Positions 14,014-22,344 of a stretch of DNA of 41,352 nt are shown piece after piece. This DNA comes from a virus. A program made the position numbers and the translations under genes. The stretch lies in IMG/VR virus record IMGVR_UViG_3300034101_005142, positions 1 through 41,352 of that record; one strand, 5' to 3'. The notes below the pieces were generated by a model that saw only the letters and a list, made by a program, of their open reading frames with translations, was not told the DNA's origin and made no database searches. Within the stretch, counting starts at the first letter, position 1; every line of letters begins with the position of its first letter.

Positions 14014-14421
14014 TCAGTTCTTGTGTGGCTTGATGCCCCTCAGGATTTGGAAGTCGGCGTACTGGGTGCCGATTGAGAAGTTGATCCAGCTCTTGCCGGA
14101 TGCCTTCCCGAACGGAACGCAGAGCAGCATCCCGGTCGATATGTTCGCAATGACGAAGGCGTCGACCTGACTCGCGTCGTAGCGCAGTTGCTTGCGCCCC
14201 CCGCGAGAGATCCGCACTCGGGTCTTGTTCTTGCCGGCCGTCCTGGCAGTGGCCTTGACTTGGAGCCGCCAGCAACGCCGGCCATCCAACGCCAGGATGT
14301 CGTACCCGTCATCGATGATCGGAAGAGCGACTTGATAGCCGGAGCGGAGCAGCCGCTCAACAGCCATCGACATGCCGATCTCGCAAACGTAGCGGCCATC
14401 AAGCGCTCCTTCGCTCGCCAT
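14014..14421 (-). CDS. PD-(D/E)XK endonuclease-like protein (135 aa)
   Basis: The pattern GRYVCEIGMSMAVERLL (helix with Glu), then ALPIIDDGYDILAL (central Asp) and CWRLQVKATA (Q-x-K strand), matches small Holliday-junction-resolvase-like or PDDEXK_5-type nucleases. The start at ATG 14421 overlaps the helicase 3' end by 23 bases; upstream starts would lie deeper in the helicase. It likely works with the helicase, exonuclease and ERF protein in recombination. Confidence 0.75.
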   Translation of the reverse strand: MASEGALDGRYVCEIGMSMAVERLLRSGYQVALPIIDDGYDILALDGRRCWRLQVKATARTAGKNKTRVRISRGGRKQLRYDASQVDAFVIANISTGMLLCVPFGKASGKSWINFSIGTQYADFQILRGIKPHKN

Positions 14422-15958
14422 TGACTGCGCCCTGCGTGACGGGGCCGCCCGCATCCCTGCGGGCAAGCTCTCGCGAAACGGCGTCCGTGAAAGCGTCCTT
14501 CTTTTTAGCGCTCTTCATCACGAAGCGCAAGTAGCCAGACGGAATATTTTCGATCAGCTCGCCGCGATACTTCCCGTTCCAGAGCATGCGCCAGCCGCGC
14601 TTCTTCTTCTGCTCCACCGGCTCGGCGAACAGGTCGCGAGAGTCGTGCTCGAAGGTGACCCCGACAAGCAGGCCCCTGCGCTTCTCGCGCAGCGCCTCAC
14701 GCTCCTGCTCGCGCTCTGCTGACTCCAGCGCGTCCAGCTCCCTGACGGCATCCTCAAAGGCGACGCCCTCGTCGGAAGCGGCCAGGTCCTTGCTGAGCTG
14801 CCGCCGACGTTTGCTCTCCAGGATCTTGGCGTCCAGGACATCGAGGGCCGACAGAAGCTGGTGCTTGCGGCTGCTGTCAGTGACGTCCCAGACGTTGAAG
14901 TGCGGCTTCTGGCTGGCGGCGATCGCGGCCCGTCGCTCCTCGCGGGTCATGTCCGCCTGGATCACGCCATGCAGGGCCCGTGTCCCGCGCCCCAGCCGCT
15001 GCTCGTAGCGGGACAGCGAGCGAGTGGGCGTCGCCATATAGATATTGCGGAGTTCGGGGAAGTCCCAGCCGTACCCCAGAATGCCCACATTGACAATGAT
15101 CTTGGCCTGCCCGGACAGGAAGGCGGTCATGTTGTCCTTCCGCACCAGCGGATTCTGGCGGGAGTGGACGATGGCAGCCGGCACTCCGTAGCGGCTGAAC
15201 ACCTCAGACAACAGCTCCGCCTGCCGGACGCAGGCCGCATACACGACCGACGGCTGCTGGGCGTGGGTCTGCAGCACGAGGCTGCTGACTTCCTGGACGA
15301 AATGCTCGGCCGTCAGCACGGCGGCAAGCTGCTTCTTGTCCCAGTCTCCGGCCACCTCATCGACCGCCGACATATCGAGCGCTGTCGATTGCGAAAGAAA
15401 GCACTTGGGCGAGACCAGATAGCCGTCGTCGATGCCCTCTCTCAGCGAGTAGACGACCTGCGGGCGAGGCCACCAGCGCAATGCCTTGCCCTTCCCCTTG
15501 TAGGGCGTGGCCGAGAAGCCAACGATCGTGGCGCCCCGATTCTGGAAGTGCTCCAGCATGGCCTCCAGGCGAGGCGTGATCCCGACGTGGCACTCGTCGA
15601 TGCAGACCAGGCTGACGTCGTCGTAGGCTTTGGCTTTGTATCGGGACCGGGAGAGCAGGCTGTCACGAGAGCCGACGATAACTCGGCGTCGCAGCCCCTC
15701 CACCGACTCGGCAACCATCGCCCCCTGCTCGATGTCGCACTTCTCTCCCAGCCGCATCTCCAGCCGGTCGCGGGCCTGACGCATCAGGTCCAACAGCGGG
15801 GCCACCACAAGAGGCCTCCGTCCGAGCCGGCACAGCTCGGCAATGATCTCGGTCTTGCCTGAGCCGACCGGCTGGCACACCACGATCCGCCGCTCGCCGC
15901 GCTTGGCGGCCTGGCACACAGCAGAGACCGCCGTCCGTTGGTTCTCTCGCAGCTTCAT
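14399..15958 (-). CDS. Superfamily 2 DEAD/DEAH-type helicase (519 aa)
   Basis: Helicase motifs appear in order: Walker A PVGSGKTE (30-37), motif Ia VVAPLLDL, motif II DECH (121-124), motif III FSATPYKG (148-155), motif V around VNVGILGYGWDFP (289-301), and motif VI QRLGRGTR (320-327). This is the layout of UvsW/type-III-restriction-like SF2 translocases, which phages use in recombination and fork restart. The C-terminal 190 residues are highly charged and probably contact DNA or partners. The ATG at 15958 overlaps the preceding stop (ATGA). Confidence 0.88.
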   Translation of the reverse strand: MKLRENQRTAVSAVCQAAKRGERRIVVCQPVGSGKTEIIAELCRLGRRPLVVAPLLDLMRQARDRLEMRLGEKCDIEQGAMVAESVEGLRRRVIVGSRDSLLSRSRYKAKAYDDVSLVCIDECHVGITPRLEAMLEHFQNRGATIVGFSATPYKGKGKALRWWPRPQVVYSLREGIDDGYLVSPKCFLSQSTALDMSAVDEVAGDWDKKQLAAVLTAEHFVQEVSSLVLQTHAQQPSVVYAACVRQAELLSEVFSRYGVPAAIVHSRQNPLVRKDNMTAFLSGQAKIIVNVGILGYGWDFPELRNIYMATPTRSLSRYEQRLGRGTRALHGVIQADMTREERRAAIAASQKPHFNVWDVTDSSRKHQLLSALDVLDAKILESKRRRQLSKDLAASDEGVAFEDAVRELDALESAEREQEREALREKRRGLLVGVTFEHDSRDLFAEPVEQKKKRGWRMLWNGKYRGELIENIPSGYLRFVMKSAKKKDAFTDAVSRELARRDAGGPVTQGAVNGERRSA

Positions 15959-16221
15959 GCCCGGCCCTTCCCCTTCTTGTGCTTCTTCCGCTTCTTGGGA
16001 GAGACCTCCGGAGCGGGCTCGGGCTCCCGCTCCGGAGGCACGACTGGCATCCGTTGGGATAGGACGGACTCCAGCACGTTGGCCAGGATGTCGAGCTCGG
16101 CGAGCAGCTGCGGCACGATGTGGATCAGCAGCCTCCGGAGCTGGCTGGCGTCAAAGCTGTCGCTTTCCTGGATCGCACCAACGACGGTGCGGCACAGGTC
16201 GATGAGTTCCTTGTTGATCAC
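15955..16221 (-). CDS. Small protein with Lys-rich tail (88 aa)
   Basis: GTG 16221 has GAGGAGGG upstream. The first 55 residues are helical (two amphipathic helices), and the C-terminus is a Pro/Glu stretch ending in KKRKKHKKGKGRA, which could bind nucleic acid or the acidic tail of a partner. It lies between the ERF and helicase genes and is coupled to the helicase (ATGA). Function unknown; perhaps a single-strand DNA or recombination accessory factor. Confidence 0.7.
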   Translation of the reverse strand: MINKELIDLCRTVVGAIQESDSFDASQLRRLLIHIVPQLLAELDILANVLESVLSQRMPVVPPEREPEPAPEVSPKKRKKHKKGKGRA

Positions 16222-16235
16222 TGGGGCGGCCCTCC

Positions 16236-16952
16236 TCAGGTTCCGGCGTCAGCGGCGACGGCAGCGGGTCGGCGACGGGCGGACCCCTGTTTCTTGGCCT
16301 CGTCGGCGTCGATCTCGACCGCCCGGTCCTTCATGGCCTGCAGCTGAGCCATGTTCATGCGCCCCTCCTGCACGCTCTTGGAGGCACGCGCCAGCACGGA
16401 AGCCCGATCGTTCGGGTTTTTGGCTGCTTCCAGTGCGGCCATCGCCAGGGACCCAACGCGGGCCGTGTCAGCCAGGTCAGCGCCGGCAGACGCCTGCTCT
16501 GCAGTGGCCCCGTCGTCGTCGTCGTCGGCAGCCAGGCCGAGCATTGCGCAGTACGCCGTGCGGCGGGCGTAGGTAATCGAAGCCGCCATCTGCTGAGGGC
16601 TGGTGGCCTGCTTGATCGGGATCAGGCTTTCGATGTACTGGCCGCTGGAGTGCAGGAGCTGGGTGCACAGCACCATCTCGCCCTCGCTGTTGTTCGTCAG
16701 CGTTTGGACTACCGCCAGCCCCTGCTCAGCCAGCGACTTGGCCGCCGACTTGTGGCACTGAGCCAGGTCGGCGTAGTCAGGAATGGGCTTTCCGTCCGGC
16801 CCCTTCTTGGCAAAGTGGCTGACCCGATTGCGGACCAGCGGCAGAAAGCCAGGCACGGCCTTCGCCAGTGCGGCAGCCAGCTCACCGGTGCCGTCGGGGC
16901 AGCGGTTCAGGGCGGTGTAGATCTTCTTGTAGGCAACAGCGGTCTCGCTCAT
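16236..16952 (-). CDS. erf: ERF-family single-strand annealing protein
   Basis: The protein is 238 residues with the hallmarks of the ERF superfamily: DYADLAQCHKSAAKSLAEQG near residue 60, LLHSSGQYIES near 100, and the signature AASITYARRTAYCAMLGL followed by an Asp run (about 123-147). ERF proteins anneal complementary strands in phage recombination. The gene overlaps the exonuclease by 4 bases (ATGA), forming a classic exonuclease plus annealase pair. The C-terminus is Ala/Lys-rich and probably flexible. Confidence 0.9.
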   Translation of the reverse strand: MSETAVAYKKIYTALNRCPDGTGELAAALAKAVPGFLPLVRNRVSHFAKKGPDGKPIPDYADLAQCHKSAAKSLAEQGLAVVQTLTNNSEGEMVLCTQLLHSSGQYIESLIPIKQATSPQQMAASITYARRTAYCAMLGLAADDDDDGATAEQASAGADLADTARVGSLAMAALEAAKNPNDRASVLARASKSVQEGRMNMAQLQAMKDRAVEIDADEAKKQGSARRRPAAVAADAGT

Positions 16953-17857
16953 ACGGTCCCTCGCATGACATGCGCCGGAACTGGAAGTTCAATGACCTCG
17001 CCATGCTGGTCCGGCAACCAGTAGTCGAGGTCCATGCGGACGCGAATGTCCGCCAGAGATCTCAGGAGCCGGCGGCGCCCTTCAGCGACCCACTCCTGAG
17101 GCAGCGTGACGACGCGGCAGTCGTGAGACGGCGCCGTCGAGACGACGATGAAAACCAGCGGGCGGGCCTCCATGCCCAGCCCTTCCATGCCCCACTGGTA
17201 ATGCGCATCCTGCGCGTGATAGCCGTAGTCCTTTACGGACTGCCAGAAGCTCGAGAGGATGTCCTCTTCTCTCGTGGTCTTGAGGTCGACCCACGCTTCT
17301 TCCGAGACCAGGTCCGGCCTGCACCGAAGCAGGTCGCCATCCGGGCCTGTCCACCGAACACTGACCTCGTGTGCGACAGCCGCCTCGATCAGGCGCCGGG
17401 CGGCCTTGTGGCCCATGACAGCATCCGCCTCATAGCGGAGCTGGGCCATTTCCTTAGAGGAAACGGGCTCGCGGCCGGGAGCATTCTCGGCCACCCACGC
17501 CAGGGCCTTCTTGCCGATAAGCCCCGTGTCCGTCAGGACTTCGGAAGGTGGGACGACCAGCTCGTCCCACAACCTGTCCCCTACTTCCAGCCACCGATGC
17601 AGCCGGGTGCCGTGCGAGAGGGCGGAGGATTCTTCCGACTTTATGGACTTTGCGACGTGGCGAAGGTAGAAGTACCTAGAGCCCCGTTTGGCGTGGTCCC
17701 AGAGTTGTGACTTCGACCAGCCGGGAGAGGAGTGGTAATCGGAATTACCCTCCCCCTCCCGTGCGGTCGATCCGTACGGCAATGGGCGATGCAGGACTCG
17801 AACCTGCGACCCCCAGCTTGTCGAGCTGGGGGCAATTGGGTCCAAAGTGTGGGGCAT
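16949..17857 (-). CDS. RecB-type exonuclease (exonuclease VIII-like)
   Basis: The core begins with DYHSSPGWSKSQLWD, typical of exonuclease VIII-like proteins. The PD-(D/E)XK site is RCRPDLVSEEAW then VDLKTT, with the QxxxY box in YHAQDAHYQW. It would resect DNA ends for the ERF protein encoded next. The start is uncertain. ATG 17857 (302 aa, GTAGG upstream) reads through the attP/tRNA-derived sequence. TTG 17782 (277 aa) begins one base beyond the tRNA 3' end but has no Shine-Dalgarno. A perfect-looking GGAGGGGGAGGG lies at about 17743-17755 with no in-frame start after it. Thus integration at attP could change its expression. Confidence 0.82.
   Translation of the reverse strand: MPHTLDPIAPSSTSWGSQVRVLHRPLPYGSTAREGEGNSDYHSSPGWSKSQLWDHAKRGSRYFYLRHVAKSIKSEESSALSHGTRLHRWLEVGDRLWDELVVPPSEVLTDTGLIGKKALAWVAENAPGREPVSSKEMAQLRYEADAVMGHKAARRLIEAAVAHEVSVRWTGPDGDLLRCRPDLVSEEAWVDLKTTREEDILSSFWQSVKDYGYHAQDAHYQWGMEGLGMEARPLVFIVVSTAPSHDCRVVTLPQEWVAEGRRRLLRSLADIRVRMDLDYWLPDQHGEVIELPVPAHVMRGTV
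17783..17832 (-). other. attP core: 3' half of a tRNA gene (Val-GAC-like)
   Basis: On the minus strand: anticodon stem CCAGC, loop TCGACAA, stem GCTGG, variable GGGTC, T arm GCAGG-TTCGAGT-CCTGC, then acceptor ATCGCCC and discriminator A. No D arm or matching 5' acceptor (GGGCGAT) exists upstream, so it is not a whole tRNA. A perfect inverted repeat, CCCCCAGCT (17810-17818) and AGCTGGGGG (17824-17832), flanks 5 bases over the anticodon loop, as expected of a tyrosine-integrase core site. C at position 33 instead of T suggests identity to the host gene starts within the loop. Confidence 0.8.
17840..17851 (+). repeat. 12-bp direct repeat, copy 1 (possible integrase arm site)
   Basis: GTCCAAAGTGTG occurs here and again at 17886-17897 in the same orientation, 46 bases apart, on the integrase side of the attP core. 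The position suits arm-type integrase or excisionase sites. Copy 2 lies within the first codons of the integrase frame. Confidence 0.55.
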
Positions 17858-17881
17858 ACTACCTACCAAAGGGGTTTGCCT

Positions 17882-18700
17882 GTGAGTCCAAAGTGTGTCG
17901 CCGCTCGCTACCTGGCCGAGCGTGAGTGCTGCGCCAAATACGCAACGCAGATGACCAACCTTGCCGCGAAAATACCCGCATTTACGGCACAGGCCATCAA
18001 TTCCTACCTCCGTGCACGCCAAGAATCCTTGTCGCCGTCGAGCGTCGCCAATGACCGAAGGGTCCTGCTCACTCTCTGGCGGTACGCCTGGGAGGAGGGC
18101 CTGATTGCCGATGCCCCAAGGGGCGTCATGCGGATCAAGGTCCCTGCCAAGGCTGTACGGGCGTGGACTATGGCAGAGTGCCGGGCGCTGGTCAAGGGGG
18201 CGGAGAAATTTTCTCGCAAGCGCCTGCGCAACGGCGCCAATCTCGGCCTGTTCTTGCAGTGCTGGACCATGCTGGCCTACGAAACCGGAGCCCGGTACGG
18301 CGACGTTTTCTCCTGGAGGAAGGAGAACTTCCATGGGCTGGCCGTCGGCTGGGTCACGTCGAAAACGAACGTACCCTGCACCAGGGTGATCTCTCAGGCG
18401 ACTCGGGATCTCGTGGACCGAATGTTTCAGGAAAGCAAGGATGGGACGGTTCTGGGGTGGGTGTGCTGTCGCCGGCAGAGCTTCAAGTTCATGCGGCTGC
18501 TGATAGCCAGCTGCGGACTGCCGGCCGGGAGCGGGCGGTGGCTGCGCCGGAGCGCCGCGACGCACGTCGAGATGACCCAGCCCGGCCGGGCGCAGTGGTT
18601 CCTGGGGCACAGGACGCCAGGGCTGGCCGCCAGGCACTACCTGGACCAGACCCAGCTCGTCGGGGCAGCCTCTGGGCCGCCGCCGCTCATGTCTCAGTAG
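17882..18700 (+). CDS. int: Tyrosine integrase
   Basis: I choose GTG 17882, with AAAGGGG 7 bases upstream, giving 272 residues; ATG 17951 has no Shine-Dalgarno and would shorten the N-terminal domain. Residues 10-75 form the core-binding domain. The catalytic domain has Arg138 in YETGARYGD, Lys161 in TSKTN, the box-II Arg222 in WLRRSAATH, LGHRTPG (His243) and nucleophile Tyr253 in RHYLD. The usual His of HxxR is replaced. The whole pattern resembles planctomycete integrases as I remember them. It lies against the tRNA-like attP and so catalyses integration into a tRNA gene. It converges with the 1210-aa gene, overlapping by 7 bases. Confidence 0.9.
   Translation: MSPKCVAARYLAERECCAKYATQMTNLAAKIPAFTAQAINSYLRARQESLSPSSVANDRRVLLTLWRYAWEEGLIADAPRGVMRIKVPAKAVRAWTMAECRALVKGAEKFSRKRLRNGANLGLFLQCWTMLAYETGARYGDVFSWRKENFHGLAVGWVTSKTNVPCTRVISQATRDLVDRMFQESKDGTVLGWVCCRRQSFKFMRLLIASCGLPAGSGRWLRRSAATHVEMTQPGRAQWFLGHRTPGLAARHYLDQTQLVGAASGPPPLMSQ
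17886..17897 (+). repeat. 12-bp direct repeat, copy 2 (possible integrase arm site)
   Basis: This is the second exact copy of GTCCAAAGTGTG, overlapping the proposed integrase start at 17882. Integrase binding here could repress its own gene. Confidence 0.5.
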
Positions 18701-21700
18701 CCCTGGAACCGACCCTCGAGTCGCCGGCGGCGGAGCTGCCGTCCCTCCTCCTGGATCTCCCGTGACAGTTCCAGGGCGTCGGAGGCGTTCTGGGGTACCC
18801 GCCCCTCCATGCCCTTCGGGATCGTGGGGATGGTAATGTCCCGGGTGTAGGGCGAGGCCAGCTTCTGCAGCCGCCGAATCTGGTCCCGGCGGACGTCTTC
18901 GGCAGTGGCATCCCTCAGCCGTCCGGCGCCCAGCTCGTTGAAGGACGTCACGAAGGCGTTCGTGGAGAGCGGCAGCTTGGTGTCGGGGTTGAACAGGGCT
19001 GTCGCCGTGCGCAGTGGCCGCGACGCGTAGGGGATCAGGTCGGTGGCCTTGTCTAGGCCGACAGACAAAAGGCCGTACCCGGCATCGTCGTCGCCCGTGA
19101 CGGCGCGTGTCAGCTTGCTAACTGGCCCATAACCACGCGAGACCTCGTTGATCGGCGCACCGTAGAACGCGTCGACGCCCGTCAGCAGCTCTCCGCCCGT
19201 GCGATAGAGAGGATTCAGCATCTGCAACAGATTGCTGGCGGTCTGCTGGCGGGAATCCGGATCGAACATGTTGAGCTGGCTGATGCCAGGCAGATCGCTC
19301 AGGCCGGTGTAGTAGGTGGTCGTGGTGCGATCGGGGTCTGTCAGCCACCCCAGCATCGGGTCTTCGGGGTCGATGGCCACGCCGCCCTGCATGCGGATGT
19401 TCTCGGGCACGTACTCGTCGCCCGACTCTTGGGCCCGCGCGTACGCACGCAGCCCCTGCCCGTAGCGTCCACCCGGCTGCTCGGCGATCTGGCGGAGAAC
19501 TTCCTGCGTGACGTTTCGCGCATAGGCATAGAACGGCACGAAGTTGTCTCGGATGTACCGCTCCACCGGCGTGAGGCTGGCGTAGTCCACGTGCGCCCGC
19601 TTCATGCGGCGGGCCGCCTCCATCGGGTCGACACCCTGCCGCAGCAGCGACAGGTAGCCAGTGAGTCGATTGATTGCGTCGGAGAGGTTTCCAGCCTTCG
19701 TGCCGGCCCGCGAGATCGGGTTCTTGTCGGCGTCGAAGAAGTCCAGGTTCACGAACCCAGTGCGGTAGTTCGTGCTGAACGGATTCCAGTTCCTGCTTGC
19801 CAGCTCCCTTACGGCAGAGTTCTGGCCGAACAGGAACGTCTGCGGATCCACGCCGGGAAGAAGGTCGGCGACGTTCCCGCTCGAGACGATGGCCTCACGG
19901 TCCATCGCGCGCCCGGCGTCAAGCAAGCCAGACGCAGACAGGTCGGCGTAGAACTCAGCAGCGACCTCGTCTGCCGCCTTCGAGGCGTAGCGCGGCATGG
20001 TCTTCAGGTACGCAACAGCCTGAGGATCGAACGCTGAGATGCGGGCGATGTCCTTGCCGGTGACGAACGGCCCTCCTGCAATCGCACCCCACAGCTGCTT
20101 TACGACCGGCAGGGCCCGCACGTCGAGGGCGCCCTCCAGCCAGTTGCTGTAGGCGCCGCTGAGCATGTCGCGCACGATCCGGCGCGGCCAGGACAGCAGC
20201 CCGCTCTTGAGTGCCCTGAAGTACTGCGACAGGGCGCGGTTAAAGTCGGCCGCCACCTGCGGCTGCTCAAAGCCTTCGCGGGCCCGAGTGAGCTTGTTGA
20301 CCAGATCCTCCGAAACCGAGAGGTTGGACAGGTCAACCTTGTCCGGGTCGGCGCCGATGCGCTGCGCCAGCCGGCTGCGCATCTGCTCTCGCGCCCCTAC
20401 CTCGCCGACATCGTCAGCGGTGTTGCGTCCGCCCACCCGCTGCAGGGCTTCCGACATCGAGATGTGCTTCCCGCCATCGGCGAGGTTGGCAGGATCCATG
20501 TTGGTGCTTGCGGCCAGCGAGTCATAGATCGCCGTCATCGTCGCCTTCGCACCAGCCCGCCCCTCCATGTAGCGCGCAATGGTCTGCGTGGGGTGCTGGC
20601 CGAAGAGCGGCACGTCCTTGATGACGTTGTCCGGCAGGCGGTGCATGATCTGCGCCAGGCCGCGAGCTTGCTTGAGCTGCTCTTTCGAGTACGGAGTGGA
20701 GCCTGGCTCGGTGAACAGGTCCTGCCAGTCTCGCGTATCTGCCCAGTTGTCCCCGACTCCGCCGGCTTCAAACTCCTGAGCAGCTCCGGCGCGCGGGCTG
20801 AAGACATCGCGACCGTCAGGCGTCTTCGACCAGTACTTCGTGCCGTAGGCGTACTCTTGGTCGAAGGCGCGGATCCCTTCGTCGTCCGGGTTAAAGCGCT
20901 TCCCGAACAGCTTCTCGGCGATGTACTGCGCTGCCTCCTCGTCGTTCTTGGCCAGGCGCTTCCCGCCGGCAATAAACGGATCGCGGCTCAAGTCAAAGGA
21001 GATGACGTCACGCCCGCCAGGCACCATCAGCTCGCCGGTGCGCTGCGCCTGGTCGCTGGTGAGCGTGCTCAGCACGCGACCCAGACTGGGGTCGTTGTAG
21101 CCCGCCTGCTGAAGGAGTCCGTCGGCGCGGCGCGGAAGGTAGCCAGAGACGTTGGGATCAGAGAAGCGGGCGCCCCGAAGGCCTGCTTCCGTGAACTCGT
21201 CGGCCAGCTCGTCGGCGCGCTCCTTCCACCACTGGACGTATTGCCTGGCGGCCGGGTGGTTTGAGGCGAAGACGTCGTCGGCGGACTGGAATGCGTTCTC
21301 GGCGGGCTGCTCAATGAGCCGGCCGAGCGCCCGATTCCCTTCTTCAGTGAATGTTTCTGGCGAAGTTTGGTACAGGCGGGCAGCCTGGTACGTGGCTTCG
21401 CGGCGGGCTTCGGCTTGGGCCCGCTGGCGTGCCTGGTCGGCACCTGAGTAGATCGCCTGCGACTGGGCGTCGGTGGCCTGGCCCACCTTGTTGTCGAAGA
21501 CGGCGCTGACCGCCCGGCCAGCCGGACTCCACCGGATCGTCGACATCAGGGAGTCCATGGCGTCCGTGTAGGCGCCGCCACCAGGCAGGTTGACCGACAA
21601 CTTGGGGGCCCCCAGCGGCAGCCCGATCCCCAGATCGCCGCCCAGTCGGCGTGGCAGCAGGGCATCCAGGCGAGCCTCGTCACCCCTGACAGCGTCCAGG

Positions 21701-22326
21701 AGGCTCTTGCGCGCCATCTCCGGGTCGTCGGCGTAGTCCAGGAGGTCCTGCAGGGTCCCGTAGCGCTGGGCCGCACGGCGCCCAATAAGGGGCCTACCGG
21801 CCACGCTGGTGCGGCTGGGCACCTCGCCGGCCAGATTGCCCGCTGACCGGGCGGCCCGCTCCGCCAGCTCGGGCGCCATGCCAGCCCCGCCGGTCGCGAT
21901 GAACTTGCGCGACAGCAGCTCGGGCGCCCTCTGGAGCAGGCCTGACTTGGCGGCCAGCTTGCCGGCTGGGGACAGGGCCTTGACTGGGCCAGACAGCATG
22001 GAGAGGGGGTCTAGGACTACCTCAGTGGCGAGCCCCCCAAAAAAGTTCCCCCAATTGTCCTCGCTCCCAGCCAGGCCAGCCTGGCGCAGCAGCTCCCGCC
22101 CGTCGGTCCGCTCCTCAGAGGTCTGGGAGAGGGCGTTCAGGGCACCGGTCCCCGAGAGCGCCCCGCGCACCATGGCTCCCGGAGTGTCGAGCAGCCAGGC
22201 GATGTCCGAGACTAGGCCGCCGCCTCCAGCGTCGACCTGCGCGAGCAGCTGGGCCTTGCGGGCCGGAGACAGTGCAGCGTCGGCAATGTCCTGGCCCGTG
22301 TAGAAGTTACGCAGGAAGTCTGCCAT
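18694..22326 (-). CDS. Large internal virion / ejection-type protein (1210 aa)
   Basis: A 1210-residue, largely helical protein without signal peptide, the last gene of the late block. It has Ala/Gly-rich segments near the N-terminus, a central region with YWSKTPDGRDVFSP, and a C-terminal part with IVRDMLSGAYSNWLEGAL, FVNLDFFDADKNPISRAG and YIRDNFVPFYAYARNV. Similar blocks occur in the giant internal virion or polyvalent proteins of short-tailed phages, which are ejected with the DNA. No lytic transglycosylase motif was seen. ATG 22326 has GAGG upstream. Confidence 0.75.
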   Translation of the reverse strand: MADFLRNFYTGQDIADAALSPARKAQLLAQVDAGGGGLVSDIAWLLDTPGAMVRGALSGTGALNALSQTSEERTDGRELLRQAGLAGSEDNWGNFFGGLATEVVLDPLSMLSGPVKALSPAGKLAAKSGLLQRAPELLSRKFIATGGAGMAPELAERAARSAGNLAGEVPSRTSVAGRPLIGRRAAQRYGTLQDLLDYADDPEMARKSLLDAVRGDEARLDALLPRRLGGDLGIGLPLGAPKLSVNLPGGGAYTDAMDSLMSTIRWSPAGRAVSAVFDNKVGQATDAQSQAIYSGADQARQRAQAEARREATYQAARLYQTSPETFTEEGNRALGRLIEQPAENAFQSADDVFASNHPAARQYVQWWKERADELADEFTEAGLRGARFSDPNVSGYLPRRADGLLQQAGYNDPSLGRVLSTLTSDQAQRTGELMVPGGRDVISFDLSRDPFIAGGKRLAKNDEEAAQYIAEKLFGKRFNPDDEGIRAFDQEYAYGTKYWSKTPDGRDVFSPRAGAAQEFEAGGVGDNWADTRDWQDLFTEPGSTPYSKEQLKQARGLAQIMHRLPDNVIKDVPLFGQHPTQTIARYMEGRAGAKATMTAIYDSLAASTNMDPANLADGGKHISMSEALQRVGGRNTADDVGEVGAREQMRSRLAQRIGADPDKVDLSNLSVSEDLVNKLTRAREGFEQPQVAADFNRALSQYFRALKSGLLSWPRRIVRDMLSGAYSNWLEGALDVRALPVVKQLWGAIAGGPFVTGKDIARISAFDPQAVAYLKTMPRYASKAADEVAAEFYADLSASGLLDAGRAMDREAIVSSGNVADLLPGVDPQTFLFGQNSAVRELASRNWNPFSTNYRTGFVNLDFFDADKNPISRAGTKAGNLSDAINRLTGYLSLLRQGVDPMEAARRMKRAHVDYASLTPVERYIRDNFVPFYAYARNVTQEVLRQIAEQPGGRYGQGLRAYARAQESGDEYVPENIRMQGGVAIDPEDPMLGWLTDPDRTTTTYYTGLSDLPGISQLNMFDPDSRQQTASNLLQMLNPLYRTGGELLTGVDAFYGAPINEVSRGYGPVSKLTRAVTGDDDAGYGLLSVGLDKATDLIPYASRPLRTATALFNPDTKLPLSTNAFVTSFNELGAGRLRDATAEDVRRDQIRRLQKLASPYTRDITIPTIPKGMEGRVPQNASDALELSREIQEEGRQLRRRRLEGRFQGY

Positions 22327-22344
22327 GGCTGGCCTCGCGCAAGG

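Noticed and set aside
13882-14170. Small plus-strand frames in the noncoding region
   Set aside because: No ribosome site, they overlap the nuclease gene end in antisense, and composition is unlike the real genes.
14040-14402. Alternative 120-aa frame beginning after GAAGGAG inside the nuclease gene
   Set aside because: It has a good-looking Shine-Dalgarno, but the product is Arg/Ser/Pro-rich without motifs, while the overlapping frame has a clear PD-(D/E)XK pattern.
17740-17860. A complete tRNA gene on the minus strand
   Set aside because: Only the anticodon arm, T arm and 3' acceptor strand are present; no D arm or GGGCGAT 5' acceptor is found upstream, so it is an attP segment.
17857-18637. 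Extension of the exonuclease frame upstream to about 18637
   Set aside because: This part is antisense to the integrase and lacks exonuclease features; only the portion from 17857 or 17782 is plausible.
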